Positions 1-8,360 of a DNA stretch of 26,382 bases are shown here, piece after piece. Under the pieces are notes generated by a model. That model was not told the DNA's origin, made no database searches, and was given only the letters and a program-made list of their open reading frames with translations. Source of the stretch: UBA7236 sp964638865 (GTDB lineage Bacteria; Bacteroidota; Bacteroidia; Chitinophagales; BACL12). Positions within the stretch are counted from its first letter, which is position 1. Each line of letters starts with the position of its first letter. The position numbers were made by a program, and so were the translations under genes. The stretch covers positions 1 to 26,382 of the forward strand of contig CAZXBG010000043.1 of NCBI GenBank assembly GCA_964638865.1. The letters run 5' to 3'.

Positions 1-320
1 AATAAAAAATAAGTAAATTTTAAAATATAAAGAAACCTCCCTTTGGCTGCTCATTCGTTCACCTGCCGAAGTTGGCAGGCAGGGTTCGTGGCTCCCTTTT
101 TTACTTGCAAACCCGCTTCCTCTAGCTGTTCAATCGTGATTGCCTTTTTCCTGTTTTACTTTCACAGAGTTCGCGGCGAGTAATTGCGGAGATTATAGTA
201 GAATGGTTTATATATACGAGTGGAACTTCCTACAAAGTTTGTGGCACCTAATACTTTCGCGAAATAAAAAAGAGCCAGTTTTCGACTGACTCTTTTAAAA
301 TTATCGTTGTAAAACACTAT
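1..320. other. Intergenic tail downstream of ftsZ
   Basis: No coding region is supported here. The stretch holds the ftsZ terminator (266-296), a perfect 6-base-pair palindrome with a 6-base loop (CCTGCC at 62-67, GGCAGG at 74-79) followed by a further CAGG, and a short motif TCACAGAGTTCGC near 164-176 that recurs in inverted orientation near 20619-20632. The palindrome resembles the small GC-rich intergenic palindromes scattered in many Bacteroidota genomes. That comparison is from memory and was not searched. Confidence 0.5.
266..296 (-). terminator. Rho-independent terminator of the dcw operon
   Basis: On the minus strand an AAAAGAGTCAGT arm pairs with an ACTGGCTCTTTT arm around a short TCGAAA-type loop, with one G-U pair in RNA. 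The hairpin ends in a T-run on that strand. It begins about 25 bases beyond the ftsZ stop, so it is the natural end of the whole minus-strand division and wall transcript. Confidence 0.8.
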
Positions 321-2105
321 TTAATCTACATTGTCGTGCAAAAAAGAATTATTCTTTTTTAATTCGGGGCCGTTTTCGCCGTCGACAATATTGTATTTGG
401 AGACATTGATCTCGCGCGCGTCAGGAGTTTCTTCGAGCTCAACGTTTCGACGTAAATAGGCAGGAACTTTTTCTAATTCTTCCAAATTTCCATTGCCCAA
501 TTTGATACTCATACTTTTCAAACGGTTGATCCTGTCGTTGCTCTGATTATTTACCAATCCCATTTTATCTTCGTTGGTGATGAAGGTTTTTGGTTCCTGT
601 TTTTGTTCGATCGGTTTTATCTCCTTTTTATTTACAACAGGTTCAATAAAAGGTTCCCGTGTTTCTTTTTTTAATTCAAAAAAAGGTTCTTCTTTTATAA
701 CCGGAGTTTCCAATTTTTCTTCTGGAATTTCAGCAATTATTTCCTCTGATTTAACTTCAATAACGATCTCATTGGTATTTACCTCCTCATTAAAAATAAT
801 GAATTCTTTTTCCTCCGCAACAATTTCAGTAATGGGTTCTTCCTTTGCAATAATTGGGTCTTGTTCATTAACAAGTTCCCCAATTTCTTCTTCAAATTTC
901 ATATCGGGAACGCCATACATATCAAAATCAAAACTAAACTGTCGGGGGTTCGTATCCTCTTCTTTTTTTATCTTTTTTTCTTCCGGTTTATTCTCACTTT
1001 TTAAATGAATGGAATATTCCTCTGCATCATTAACTTGCACATCTTCCTCTTTATCAAGATGTGGCTCCAGCATTTTATTTAATAAGGCATTTGTGTCAAT
1101 ATGCGTTATTTTATACGTGCTTTCTTTTACTCTGCGGCTGCGTTCCTCAATGGTTTCGAAACCAGTTGCGATAACGGTTACCATGAGTTTATCGCCCAAA
1201 GTTTCATCAGTACAATTTCCCCAGATAATATCACAATCGTTACCGGCAGATTCTTGAACGAAATCGGTAATTTCTGCAATTTCATCCATTAAAACCGGTT
1301 TCACTCCGGATGAAATATTTAATAATATATTTCGTGCGCCACGAATATCATTATCGTTTAACAATGGCGATTCCAATGCATCCTGAACTGCTTTAATTGC
1401 ACGATCATCTCCTTCTGCACTTCCTGAACCCATGATTGCCAATCCGCTATCGCGCAAAACTGTTTTAACATCTTCAAAATCGACATTTACATATCCGGGA
1501 ACAGTAATTATTTCTGCAATTCCTTTTGCAGCAGTTGTTAAAATATCATCTGCTTTAGCAAAGGCATCATTCCATGCAAGATTGCCAAACATGTCGCGCA
1601 ATTTATCATTAGATACAATTAATATTGCATCCACAAAATGTTTTAAAGTTTCGAGACCTTCATGCGCCTGCGACTTTCTTCTTTTTCCTTCAAACCCAAA
1701 TGGAACTGTTACAATTCCAATGGTAAGAATACCCATTTCTTTTGCAAGTTTCGCAATAACCGGTGCGCCACCTGTTCCGGTTCCTCCGCCCATTCCTGCG
1801 GTGATAAAAACCATCTCTGTATTTTTTTCCAGCAATGCTTTTATTTCCTGCAAACTTTCCATCGTAGCCTGTTGGCCCACACTCGGATGTGAACCCGCTC
1901 CTCTGCCTTTGGTAAGACTCGGTCCTAATTGAATTTTATTCGGAACCGGGCTCATTTCCAATGCCTGATGGTCGGTATTGCATATCACAAAATTTACATC
2001 CTTAATTCCCTGCATGAACATATGGTTAACAGCATTGGACCCGCCACCGCCTACACCTATTACTTTTATGATGGATGATTGTTCTTTTGGTACGTCGAAA
2101 TACAT
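321..2105 (-). CDS. ftsZ: Cell division GTPase FtsZ
   Basis: FtsZ is the tubulin-like GTPase that polymerises into the cytoplasmic Z-ring and recruits the divisome. Visible motifs are the N-terminal GVGGGGSN (about residues 17-24), the tubulin signature GGGTGTGGA (about 106-114) and the synergy-loop motif NVDFED (about 207-212) that completes the active site of the neighbouring subunit. The GTPase core ends near residue 330. A linker of more than 200 residues, very rich in Glu, Lys, Ile and Pro, follows. The protein ends with a short conserved-looking tail, NNSFLHDNVD. At 594 residues it is much longer than the roughly 380 residues of E. coli FtsZ; the excess is the linker, as is usual in Bacteroidota. 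It is the last gene of the dcw operon, separated from ftsA by 303 bases, and is followed by a terminator. The ATG start has no clear Shine-Dalgarno site. Confidence 0.98.
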   Translation of the reverse strand: MYFDVPKEQSSIIKVIGVGGGGSNAVNHMFMQGIKDVNFVICNTDHQALEMSPVPNKIQLGPSLTKGRGAGSHPSVGQQATMESLQEIKALLEKNTEMVFITAGMGGGTGTGGAPVIAKLAKEMGILTIGIVTVPFGFEGKRRKSQAHEGLETLKHFVDAILIVSNDKLRDMFGNLAWNDAFAKADDILTTAAKGIAEIITVPGYVNVDFEDVKTVLRDSGLAIMGSGSAEGDDRAIKAVQDALESPLLNDNDIRGARNILLNISSGVKPVLMDEIAEITDFVQESAGNDCDIIWGNCTDETLGDKLMVTVIATGFETIEERSRRVKESTYKITHIDTNALLNKMLEPHLDKEEDVQVNDAEEYSIHLKSENKPEEKKIKKEEDTNPRQFSFDFDMYGVPDMKFEEEIGELVNEQDPIIAKEEPITEIVAEEKEFIIFNEEVNTNEIVIEVKSEEIIAEIPEEKLETPVIKEEPFFELKKETREPFIEPVVNKKEIKPIEQKQEPKTFITNEDKMGLVNNQSNDRINRLKSMSIKLGNGNLEELEKVPAYLRRNVELEETPDAREINVSKYNIVDGENGPELKKNNSFLHDNVD

Positions 2106-2138
2106 GGTTTTGTTATTTATTAATTGTTAATTTATTCA

Positions 2139-2186
2139 TTTGGTAATTTAATGCTCCGGAAAAAACTGTTATTAACGCCGGACGCT
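2139..2186 (-). repeat. Hairpin repeat in ftsA-ftsZ spacer, copy 1
   Basis: This 48-base element is repeated nearly unchanged at 2241-2288, 102 bases away. Its core GCTCCGG (from 2153) can pair with CCGGACGC (to 2186), giving a GC-rich stem with one bulged base and a loop of about 18 bases in otherwise very AT-rich sequence. Differences between the copies fall mainly in the loop and flanks, while the stem bases are kept. Transcripts from ftsA into ftsZ would carry both hairpins. The function is unknown; an RNA-level element, a protein site or a mobile mini-repeat are all possible. Confidence 0.7.
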
Positions 2187-2196
2187 TTATTATTTA

Positions 2197-2252
2197 TTAA
2201 TTTAGTAATTTAGTAATTTATTAATTTATTAATTTATTAATTTGATAATTTA
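2197..2252. repeat. 8-base tandem repeat (TTAATTTA units)
   Basis: Seven consecutive 8-base units of the form TTAATTTA, GTAATTTA or ATAATTTA lie between, and slightly into, the two hairpin repeat copies ahead of ftsZ. The unit length is not a multiple of three and no reading frame is involved. Such arrays change length by slippage and could tune the distance between upstream signals and the ftsZ start. Confidence 0.75.
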
Positions 2253-2288
2253 ATGCTCCGGAGAAAACTGTTATTAATACCGGACGCT
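2241..2288 (-). repeat. Hairpin repeat in ftsA-ftsZ spacer, copy 2
   Basis: This is the second copy of the element at 2139-2186. It keeps the GCTCCGG and CCGGACGC arms and differs at a handful of positions, for example TACCGG against CGCCGG next to the stem. The stem-preserving pattern supports a real structured element rather than chance similarity. Confidence 0.7.
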
Positions 2289-2408
2289 ACTTTCAATTTC
2301 TTTTAATTTATTTATTTTTACTTTTTTTGTTTTTTAAAATCCTTTAATGATGCGATAGTTTTGTTGGTGATAATAAATTAACAAATTGACAATTAACAAA
2401 TTAACAAA

Positions 2409-3821
2409 TCATTTAAAATCCGAAACATCATCTTCTTCGAACCATTTTTTCGTATTGGTCAGCATACTCTTCAACCAACCCGGTTTTGCATTTTTGCGAT
2501 CTTGTTCGGGGGTTTCTGATTCTTGTTCCTGCATTTCATTTTCGACTGCTACCTCAACTGCATTATTTTGCATAACATTATTATTCATCATATTTTCCGG
2601 AACAACATTTTTTACTTCCTGTTTTGGATTGATATTTTCAGTTGGTATTTCAAAATTTCTAAAATTTCTATCATCACAACCCTTTAAAATTAATCCAACA
2701 GCAGTTGCATACATTGGGTGACGAATATCTTCCACTTTTGATTTTGAAATATGTTCAGTTGGATAACCGATACGTGCATCCATACCGGTGATATACGATG
2801 CCAATTGCACTAAATGTTTTAATTGTGCGCCACCACCTGTTATTACAATTCCACCGATTAATTTTTTGTGATGTCCGGATAATTTAATTTCATAATAAAC
2901 GTGCTCCAGAATTTCCTCCATTCTCGCCTGAATTATTCTCGCGAGGTTTTCCACTTTTATTTCTTTTGGTTCACGTCCTTTTAATCCGGTGATAGATATG
3001 ATCTCATTATCTTCTGTTTCCGTAGCAAGTGCAGAACCAAATTTAATTTTCAGTATTTCCGCCTGGTTCTTCATGATCATACATCCCTCTTTAATATCTT
3101 CGGTGATAATATTTCCACCTAAAGGAATTACCGCAGTATGTCTGATAATACCATCCTGAAAAATTGCGATATCCGTAGTGCCGCCACCAATATCCACTAA
3201 AGCAACACCTGCTTCTTTTTCTTCCTCACTTAATACAGATTCTGAAGACGCTAATGGTTCAAGCACAAGATCAATCACTTTTAATCCTGCTTTTTCCACG
3301 CATTTAAAAATATTTTTTGCTGCAGCAATTTGTCCGGTGATGATATGAAAATTCGCCTCCAAACGCACACCGCTCATACCGATTGGATCTTTAATTCCCT
3401 GTTCACCATCAACGATAAATTCTTGTGGTAATACGTGAATGATTCGATCGCCCGGAGGAAGCACAAGTTTATGCATATTCAACACCATCTGATCAATATC
3501 ATCCATAGAAATCTCATTTTCTGCATCGTTGCGTGTAAAAATGTCTCGATGTTGCAAACTTTTAATATGTTGCCCGGCGATACCCACATACACATCGTGA
3601 ATTTCAACGCCACTTTTTTCCTGAGCTTCCTGAACCGCAAGTTTAATTGCCTCCACTGTTTTGTCAATATTGGCAACTACACCACGCATCACTCCAAAAG
3701 AATCGGCTTTTCCCATACCGAGAATCTGGATCTTTCCATTATCTGTCATTTGTCCGACAATAACACAAATTTTTGTGGTGCCGATATCGAGGCCTGTAAT
3801 AATTCGATTGTTGTTGTTCAT
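2409..3821 (-). CDS. ftsA: Cell division protein FtsA (actin-like)
   Basis: FtsA is the actin-fold ATPase that tethers FtsZ filaments to the membrane and helps recruit later divisome proteins. The N-terminal phosphate-1 motif GLDIGTTKICVIVG (about residues 9-22) and the later segments VDIGGGTTDIAIF and GGIVITGGGAQL are the actin-family nucleotide-binding motifs. After the core comes a linker rich in Asn, Gln and Glu of about 60 residues. The end, WLKSMLTNTKKWFEE, looks like the amphipathic membrane-targeting helix. Its 470 residues exceed the roughly 420 of E. coli FtsA because of that linker. The ATG start overlaps the ftsQ stop by four bases (ATGA), which indicates translational coupling. 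Confidence 0.97.
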   Translation of the reverse strand: MNNNNRIITGLDIGTTKICVIVGQMTDNGKIQILGMGKADSFGVMRGVVANIDKTVEAIKLAVQEAQEKSGVEIHDVYVGIAGQHIKSLQHRDIFTRNDAENEISMDDIDQMVLNMHKLVLPPGDRIIHVLPQEFIVDGEQGIKDPIGMSGVRLEANFHIITGQIAAAKNIFKCVEKAGLKVIDLVLEPLASSESVLSEEEKEAGVALVDIGGGTTDIAIFQDGIIRHTAVIPLGGNIITEDIKEGCMIMKNQAEILKIKFGSALATETEDNEIISITGLKGREPKEIKVENLARIIQARMEEILEHVYYEIKLSGHHKKLIGGIVITGGGAQLKHLVQLASYITGMDARIGYPTEHISKSKVEDIRHPMYATAVGLILKGCDDRNFRNFEIPTENINPKQEVKNVVPENMMNNNVMQNNAVEVAVENEMQEQESETPEQDRKNAKPGWLKSMLTNTKKWFEEDDVSDFK

Positions 3822-4606
3822 AGTTGCATTTTTTTATCACAAACAACCTGACCTTTATAGTCAAGCTTAATAGTTTCATATTTCTCCCAACCCATATAAT
3901 TCAAACCCTCTTTATAAAATATTTCGAGTTTATTGAATTTTTCCTGCATATCATTTATTCCGCCAAATTCAATTTTATGATCTCCCAATTTCGGAATTAA
4001 AATAAATTCGGCATTTTCAGTAACAAATATCTGTTCGATCTGGGCATTCCAGAAAGTATTTGCGTGAATGTAATGTGATAATTCAAGTATATTTTTTAGC
4101 ACTTGTGTTTCTACCATGTTCGAGTTATTAGCGCCTTCTTTAATGTTGCCCGTAACAACTGGAACACGACTCGTAAATTTAGTGCTGATGGGCATCTTAT
4201 TCCCTTTTTCCGTGATATAATAATTCACACCACTGCTGTTAATAACTCGTGCAAGTGGTTGTTTTTGTACAATATTGATATGTAATTCTCCATTTGCATC
4301 TAACCAACTTTCTGCATCCTGCACAAAATCATTTTTTTCTATCACCTTTTCTATTCTTCCAACAGCAATATTTTTAATCTTATCACCTTTTACAGAGTCG
4401 CCAAATGAATTAATTAATAAAAATTTTATATCAGATGCATCTAAAAAAAAGATATCCTTATCATGATCTATCAAAATATCTACTTTCCCGCACACCACAG
4501 CTTCTTGTTTTTTAGAATTAAAGGATGTCAGCATTATTAATCCGGTAACACAAGTAAGGATAAGCAACAAACCAAAAACGCGAAATAATTTCTTTTTCAG
4601 GCTCAT
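3818..4606 (-). CDS. ftsQ: Cell division protein FtsQ (POTRA domain)
   Basis: FtsQ is a bitopic inner-membrane divisome protein that links cytoplasmic FtsA/FtsZ to the periplasmic FtsL/FtsI side. A short basic cytoplasmic start (MSLKKKLFR) is followed by one transmembrane helix at about residues 8-30, then a periplasmic region. The segment with VEKNDFVQDAESWLDANG and IVQKQPLARVI matches the FtsQ POTRA-plus-beta layout. Overall similarity in this family is low, so the assignment leans on topology, motif style and position between murC and ftsA. It overlaps both neighbours by four bases (ATGA at each end). Confidence 0.9.
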   Translation of the reverse strand: MSLKKKLFRVFGLLLILTCVTGLIMLTSFNSKKQEAVVCGKVDILIDHDKDIFFLDASDIKFLLINSFGDSVKGDKIKNIAVGRIEKVIEKNDFVQDAESWLDANGELHINIVQKQPLARVINSSGVNYYITEKGNKMPISTKFTSRVPVVTGNIKEGANNSNMVETQVLKNILELSHYIHANTFWNAQIEQIFVTENAEFILIPKLGDHKIEFGGINDMQEKFNKLEIFYKEGLNYMGWEKYETIKLDYKGQVVCDKKMQL

Positions 4607-5949
4607 GATTTAGCATTTATGATGTCAGCAATAGGTTTGATCAGTTTATCGATATCTCCGGCACCAATGGTGCAGAGTATCTCAAACTCATTTTCTTGGA
4701 TATTCAGCAGTAATTCCTCTTTATTTAAAATAGATTTTTTCGGATTTTTTATTCTGCTCAGTATAGTATCTGCTGTTACTCCTTCTATTGGTTCTTCTCT
4801 TGCAGGATAAATTGGCAATAAAATAATCTCATCAGCAATATCCAAACTCGAAGCAAATCCATCAGCAAGATCTCTGGTTCTGGTAAAAAGGTGTGGTTGA
4901 AAAATTGCGGTGATTTTTTTATCCTTATAAATTGCGCGTAAGCTCAATAAAAACATTCTTATTTCTTCCGGGTGATGCGCATAATCATCAATATAAACAC
5001 TTTTAGTGGTGGAGGTGACCAATTCAAATCTGCGATGAATTCCTTTAAAGGTGTTGAGGGATTCTGCGATATTTTCATGGGAAATTTCAAGATGCAATGC
5101 AACAGCAACTGCTGCAACAGAATTTTCGATATTATGAATTCCGGGATATTTTAGTGTGTAACAAATTCCGTTGTTTAATTCCACTTCACTTCCCGACAAA
5201 GTGATATTATAATTGGAAACAAAAAGATCTGCTTCTGTATTTTCCAATGCGTACTTGGTTGTGTGTTGCTCTAGATACGGAACGATAGGTAAACCTGCTT
5301 TTATTACAATTTCGCCACCAATTTCTGTTTTATTGGCAAATTCGATGAATGCTTTTTCCACTTCAGCCTGAGTTCCGTATATCTCAAGATGATCGGAATC
5401 TACTGCGGTAACTACGGTAATATTTGGAAATAATCGCATGAATGATCTGTCGTATTCATCAGCTTCTGCAACCATAACATCATTTTCGCCGTGTACGAAA
5501 TTTGAATTAAAGTTGGAACAAATTCCACCCAAAAAAGCGGTGCAGTCGTAACCCGAATTTTTTAATATCCAGGTAATCATTCCCGACACTGTTGTTTTTC
5601 CATGTGAACCACTAACGGCAATGGTAAATTTATCGCGACTCAACATTCCAAGTACTTCAGCACGTTTGAATAATGGATAATTATTGGTAATGATATAATT
5701 TAATTCTGCATGATGTTTTGGAATTGCGGGAGTATAGATCACTAGTTCCGCAGCCTTATCAATAAGATCAATATTATCTTCAAAATGTATTTTAATTCCT
5801 TCTTTTTGTAGTTGTTCCGTTAATGCAGTTGGAGTTCGGTCATAACCTGAAACCGCTGCTCCCTGTAAATTAAAATAACGTGCAAGTGCGCTCATACCGA
5901 TGCCTCCGATACCTACAAAATACACATTTTTAATCTTATCCAACTGCAT
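4603..5949 (-). CDS. murC: UDP-N-acetylmuramate--L-alanine ligase MurC
   Basis: MurC adds L-alanine to UDP-MurNAc with ATP in the cytoplasm, the first amino-acid ligation of the peptidoglycan stem. The Rossmann-type N-terminus GIGGIGMS (about residues 13-20) binds the UDP part. GSHGKTT (about 114-120) is the Mur-ligase P-loop. DDYAHHPEEI in the C-terminal third is a MurC signature. The length of 448 residues is normal. It starts with ATG 15 bases after the murG stop, and its own stop overlaps ftsQ by four bases. Confidence 0.97.
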   Translation of the reverse strand: MQLDKIKNVYFVGIGGIGMSALARYFNLQGAAVSGYDRTPTALTEQLQKEGIKIHFEDNIDLIDKAAELVIYTPAIPKHHAELNYIITNNYPLFKRAEVLGMLSRDKFTIAVSGSHGKTTVSGMITWILKNSGYDCTAFLGGICSNFNSNFVHGENDVMVAEADEYDRSFMRLFPNITVVTAVDSDHLEIYGTQAEVEKAFIEFANKTEIGGEIVIKAGLPIVPYLEQHTTKYALENTEADLFVSNYNITLSGSEVELNNGICYTLKYPGIHNIENSVAAVAVALHLEISHENIAESLNTFKGIHRRFELVTSTTKSVYIDDYAHHPEEIRMFLLSLRAIYKDKKITAIFQPHLFTRTRDLADGFASSLDIADEIILLPIYPAREEPIEGVTADTILSRIKNPKKSILNKEELLLNIQENEFEILCTIGAGDIDKLIKPIADIINAKS

Positions 5950-5964
5950 TATTATCTTAAATAA

Positions 5965-7068
5965 TTAATTTTTATTAATCAATTTAAATACTTCATCCAC
6001 AATTCTTTCTGCTGCATCGGGAATTGCGAAATTCTGAATATTATCTGCTAATTCTTTTCTTTTTTTATCATTATTTATCAATTCAATAGCAGCTTTTACT
6101 AATTCATTTTGGGCATCTCTGTCACTAATATGAACTGCGGCATTACCATTTACCAATGCCATTGCATTTTTCGTCTGGTGGTCTTCCGCTGCCGAAGGAA
6201 GTGGAACCAAAATAATAGGTTTACCCACGAGGCATAATTCGGAAATTGCAATTGCCCCGGCTCTGGAAACAATTACATCTGCAGCTGCATAAGCATGATC
6301 TATATTGGTAATAAAATCGAATACCTTAATATTATCAAAACCCTTTGCGGCGGATTTACACTCCTCAAATAATAACGAACCTGTTTGCCAAAGTACCTGA
6401 ATATTTGCTTCGTGTAATTTTTGCAGACCTACCTTCATACAATTATTTAAGGTTCTGGACCCTAAACTTCCACCTACAACAAATAATATCTTACTATCGA
6501 GATCAAGGTCAAAATCTTTCCGCGCTTTTTCCGGTTTTACATTGCATAAAATAATACTCTGACGAACAGGGTTGCCGGTTTTTACCACTTTCGCTGTTGG
6601 AAAATATTTATCCATTCCATCATAGGCAACACATACCTTTTTTGCTTTTCGCGATAAAATTTTATTTGTTACCCCGGGAAAAGAATTCTGTTCCTGAATT
6701 AATGCCGGCACCCGATTGCGTATTGCTGCATTTAATGCGGGGCCGCTTGCAAAACCGCCGGTCCCAACAGCTACATCCGGTCTGAATTTTCTTACAATAG
6801 TACCTGATCTGAAATAACTAGAAATTAATTTAATAGGAAAACTAAAATTGCGCATATCTAAACCGCGATGAAATCCACTTATCCATAAACCCTCAATTTT
6901 ATATCCCGCCTTTGGAACCTTTTCCATTTCCATTTTATTTTCTGCACCAACAAATAAAATATCGGCATCAGGCTCTCTGCGCCTGATCTCATTGGCGATT
7001 GCAATAGCAGGAAAAATATGCCCTCCTGTTCCACCGCCGCTGATTAATATTTTTATTGGTTCTTTCAT
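5965..7068 (-). CDS. murG: MurG lipid II-forming GlcNAc transferase
   Basis: MurG transfers GlcNAc from UDP-GlcNAc to lipid I to give lipid II on the inner face of the membrane. Motifs seen are GGGTGGHIFPA near the N-terminus, VGTGGFASGPAL, IQEQNSFPGVTNK, the second-domain loop GGSLGSRTLN, and SRAGAIAISEL with PLPSAAEDHQ for donor binding. I chose the ATG at 7068 (product MKEPIKIL..., 367 residues), which is preceded by A-rich sequence and places the glycine loop close to the N-terminus. A GTG at 7092 in the same frame would add eight residues. The gene lies between ftsW and murC in the same operon. Confidence 0.96.
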   Translation of the reverse strand: MKEPIKILISGGGTGGHIFPAIAIANEIRRREPDADILFVGAENKMEMEKVPKAGYKIEGLWISGFHRGLDMRNFSFPIKLISSYFRSGTIVRKFRPDVAVGTGGFASGPALNAAIRNRVPALIQEQNSFPGVTNKILSRKAKKVCVAYDGMDKYFPTAKVVKTGNPVRQSIILCNVKPEKARKDFDLDLDSKILFVVGGSLGSRTLNNCMKVGLQKLHEANIQVLWQTGSLLFEECKSAAKGFDNIKVFDFITNIDHAYAAADVIVSRAGAIAISELCLVGKPIILVPLPSAAEDHQTKNAMALVNGNAAVHISDRDAQNELVKAAIELINNDKKRKELADNIQNFAIPDAAERIVDEVFKLINKN

Positions 7069-7136
7069 TTTAAATTTAATACTAAGTGTCACTTATAAAC
7101 TAAGGTTTTTCAAAGATTTTTAATATCAATTTATTC

Positions 7137-8336
7137 TTATTCCGAAATAATTTCTTCTTCCATTTCTGTTTCTTCTGATTTGGCGGAATCTTTTTCTTCT
7201 TTTACTTCTATTTCTCTGCTCACACTTAAAATAATTCCGATACTTAAACTGGTAAACCAAAGTGATGTTCCACCCATACTTACCAATGGCAATGTTAATC
7301 CTGTTGTTGGCACCAGATGCACTGCCACAGCCATGTTTGCGAATGCCTGAATAGTTAAACACAATCCTAAACCAACAGCGAGCAATGCACCAAAACTGCT
7401 GGGTGCTTTTATTACTATTTTTATGCAGCGATATAATAAAACGAGGTATAAAAAAATAAAAACAACTGCGCCAAATAATCCGTACTCTTCAATAATTGTT
7501 GCGAAAATAAAATCGGCATAGGGGTAAGGTAAAATATCTTTTTGTGTGGAATTACCCGGACCAACTCCCAAAATTCCTCCTTGTGCAATTGCAATTTTTG
7601 CCTGTTCCACCTGAAATTCTTCATCATCATCACCACCATTAATAAAACTTTCCACACGGGTGTTCCAGGTTCCTAAACGGCCAACGTCAGGTATTAAATA
7701 CGATAACCCAATTACGATTCCGAGTAATACAATTCCCGAACCAATGGTAAGCATGATGTATTTAAAATTAACGCGACCAACAAACATTAACACGATACAA
7801 GTAAAAAATAATACACTTGCCGTAGATAAATTTTCCGGTAATATCAGTGCACATATAATAGCAATTGGCAATATTACCGGAACAAATGCTTCTTTGAAGG
7901 AATCAACCTTATCCTGAGTTTTAGATAATATGCGTGCAGTGTACATTATCAAAGCGAAACGCGCTAAGTCGGATGTTTGAAATGTAAGATTTATTACCGG
8001 TAATGTTATCCATCTAGAAGCATCATTTACTTCCGGTGCCAGAAACATAGTGTATAATAAAGCCGGAACAGAGATCCATAATAATATTTGTGCAATACGA
8101 CTATAATATTTAAATGGAATGAGATGACTTAAATACATCAGAAAAATTCCGAATATTAAAATTGTGGTATGTTTTATCAGATAATACTCTGTATTACCAC
8201 CTGCAGATTTATATGCGAGTGTTTCTGTAGAACTATACACAGCAAGAATAGAAAACACAGAAAGCACAAAAACAACCAACCAAATGTAGCGGTCGCCTTT
8301 TACTTTACTCAACATATATGTTATCGGTTGACTCAT
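7137..8336 (-). CDS. ftsW: SEDS glycosyltransferase FtsW
   Basis: FtsW is the polytopic SEDS-family peptidoglycan polymerase that works with FtsI at the septum. The sequence is a run of hydrophobic helices. Family segments seen are the region around WNTRVESFI, FQVEQAKIAIAQGG followed by GVGPGNSTQK, the IIEEYGLFG motif, and LPLVSMGGTSLWF near the end. The C-terminus is a short Glu-rich tail. I prefer the ATG at 8336 (MSQPITYML..., 399 residues). A GTG at 8354 would add six residues and lies only six bases after the murD stop. The gene sits between murD and murG, which supports FtsW over its paralogue RodA. Confidence 0.94.
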   Translation of the reverse strand: MSQPITYMLSKVKGDRYIWLVVFVLSVFSILAVYSSTETLAYKSAGGNTEYYLIKHTTILIFGIFLMYLSHLIPFKYYSRIAQILLWISVPALLYTMFLAPEVNDASRWITLPVINLTFQTSDLARFALIMYTARILSKTQDKVDSFKEAFVPVILPIAIICALILPENLSTASVLFFTCIVLMFVGRVNFKYIMLTIGSGIVLLGIVIGLSYLIPDVGRLGTWNTRVESFINGGDDDEEFQVEQAKIAIAQGGILGVGPGNSTQKDILPYPYADFIFATIIEEYGLFGAVVFIFLYLVLLYRCIKIVIKAPSSFGALLAVGLGLCLTIQAFANMAVAVHLVPTTGLTLPLVSMGGTSLWFTSLSIGIILSVSREIEVKEEKDSAKSEETEMEEEIISE

Positions 8337-8360
8337 ATTTAATTCGGTGCGCACTATTAA

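Noticed and set aside
1432..1932. Plus-strand open frame of 166 codons opposite ftsZ
   Set aside because: It is the antisense shadow of the conserved FtsZ GTPase domain.
2197..2252. CRISPR-like array
   Set aside because: Units are 8 bases with no spacers, so it is a simple tandem repeat.
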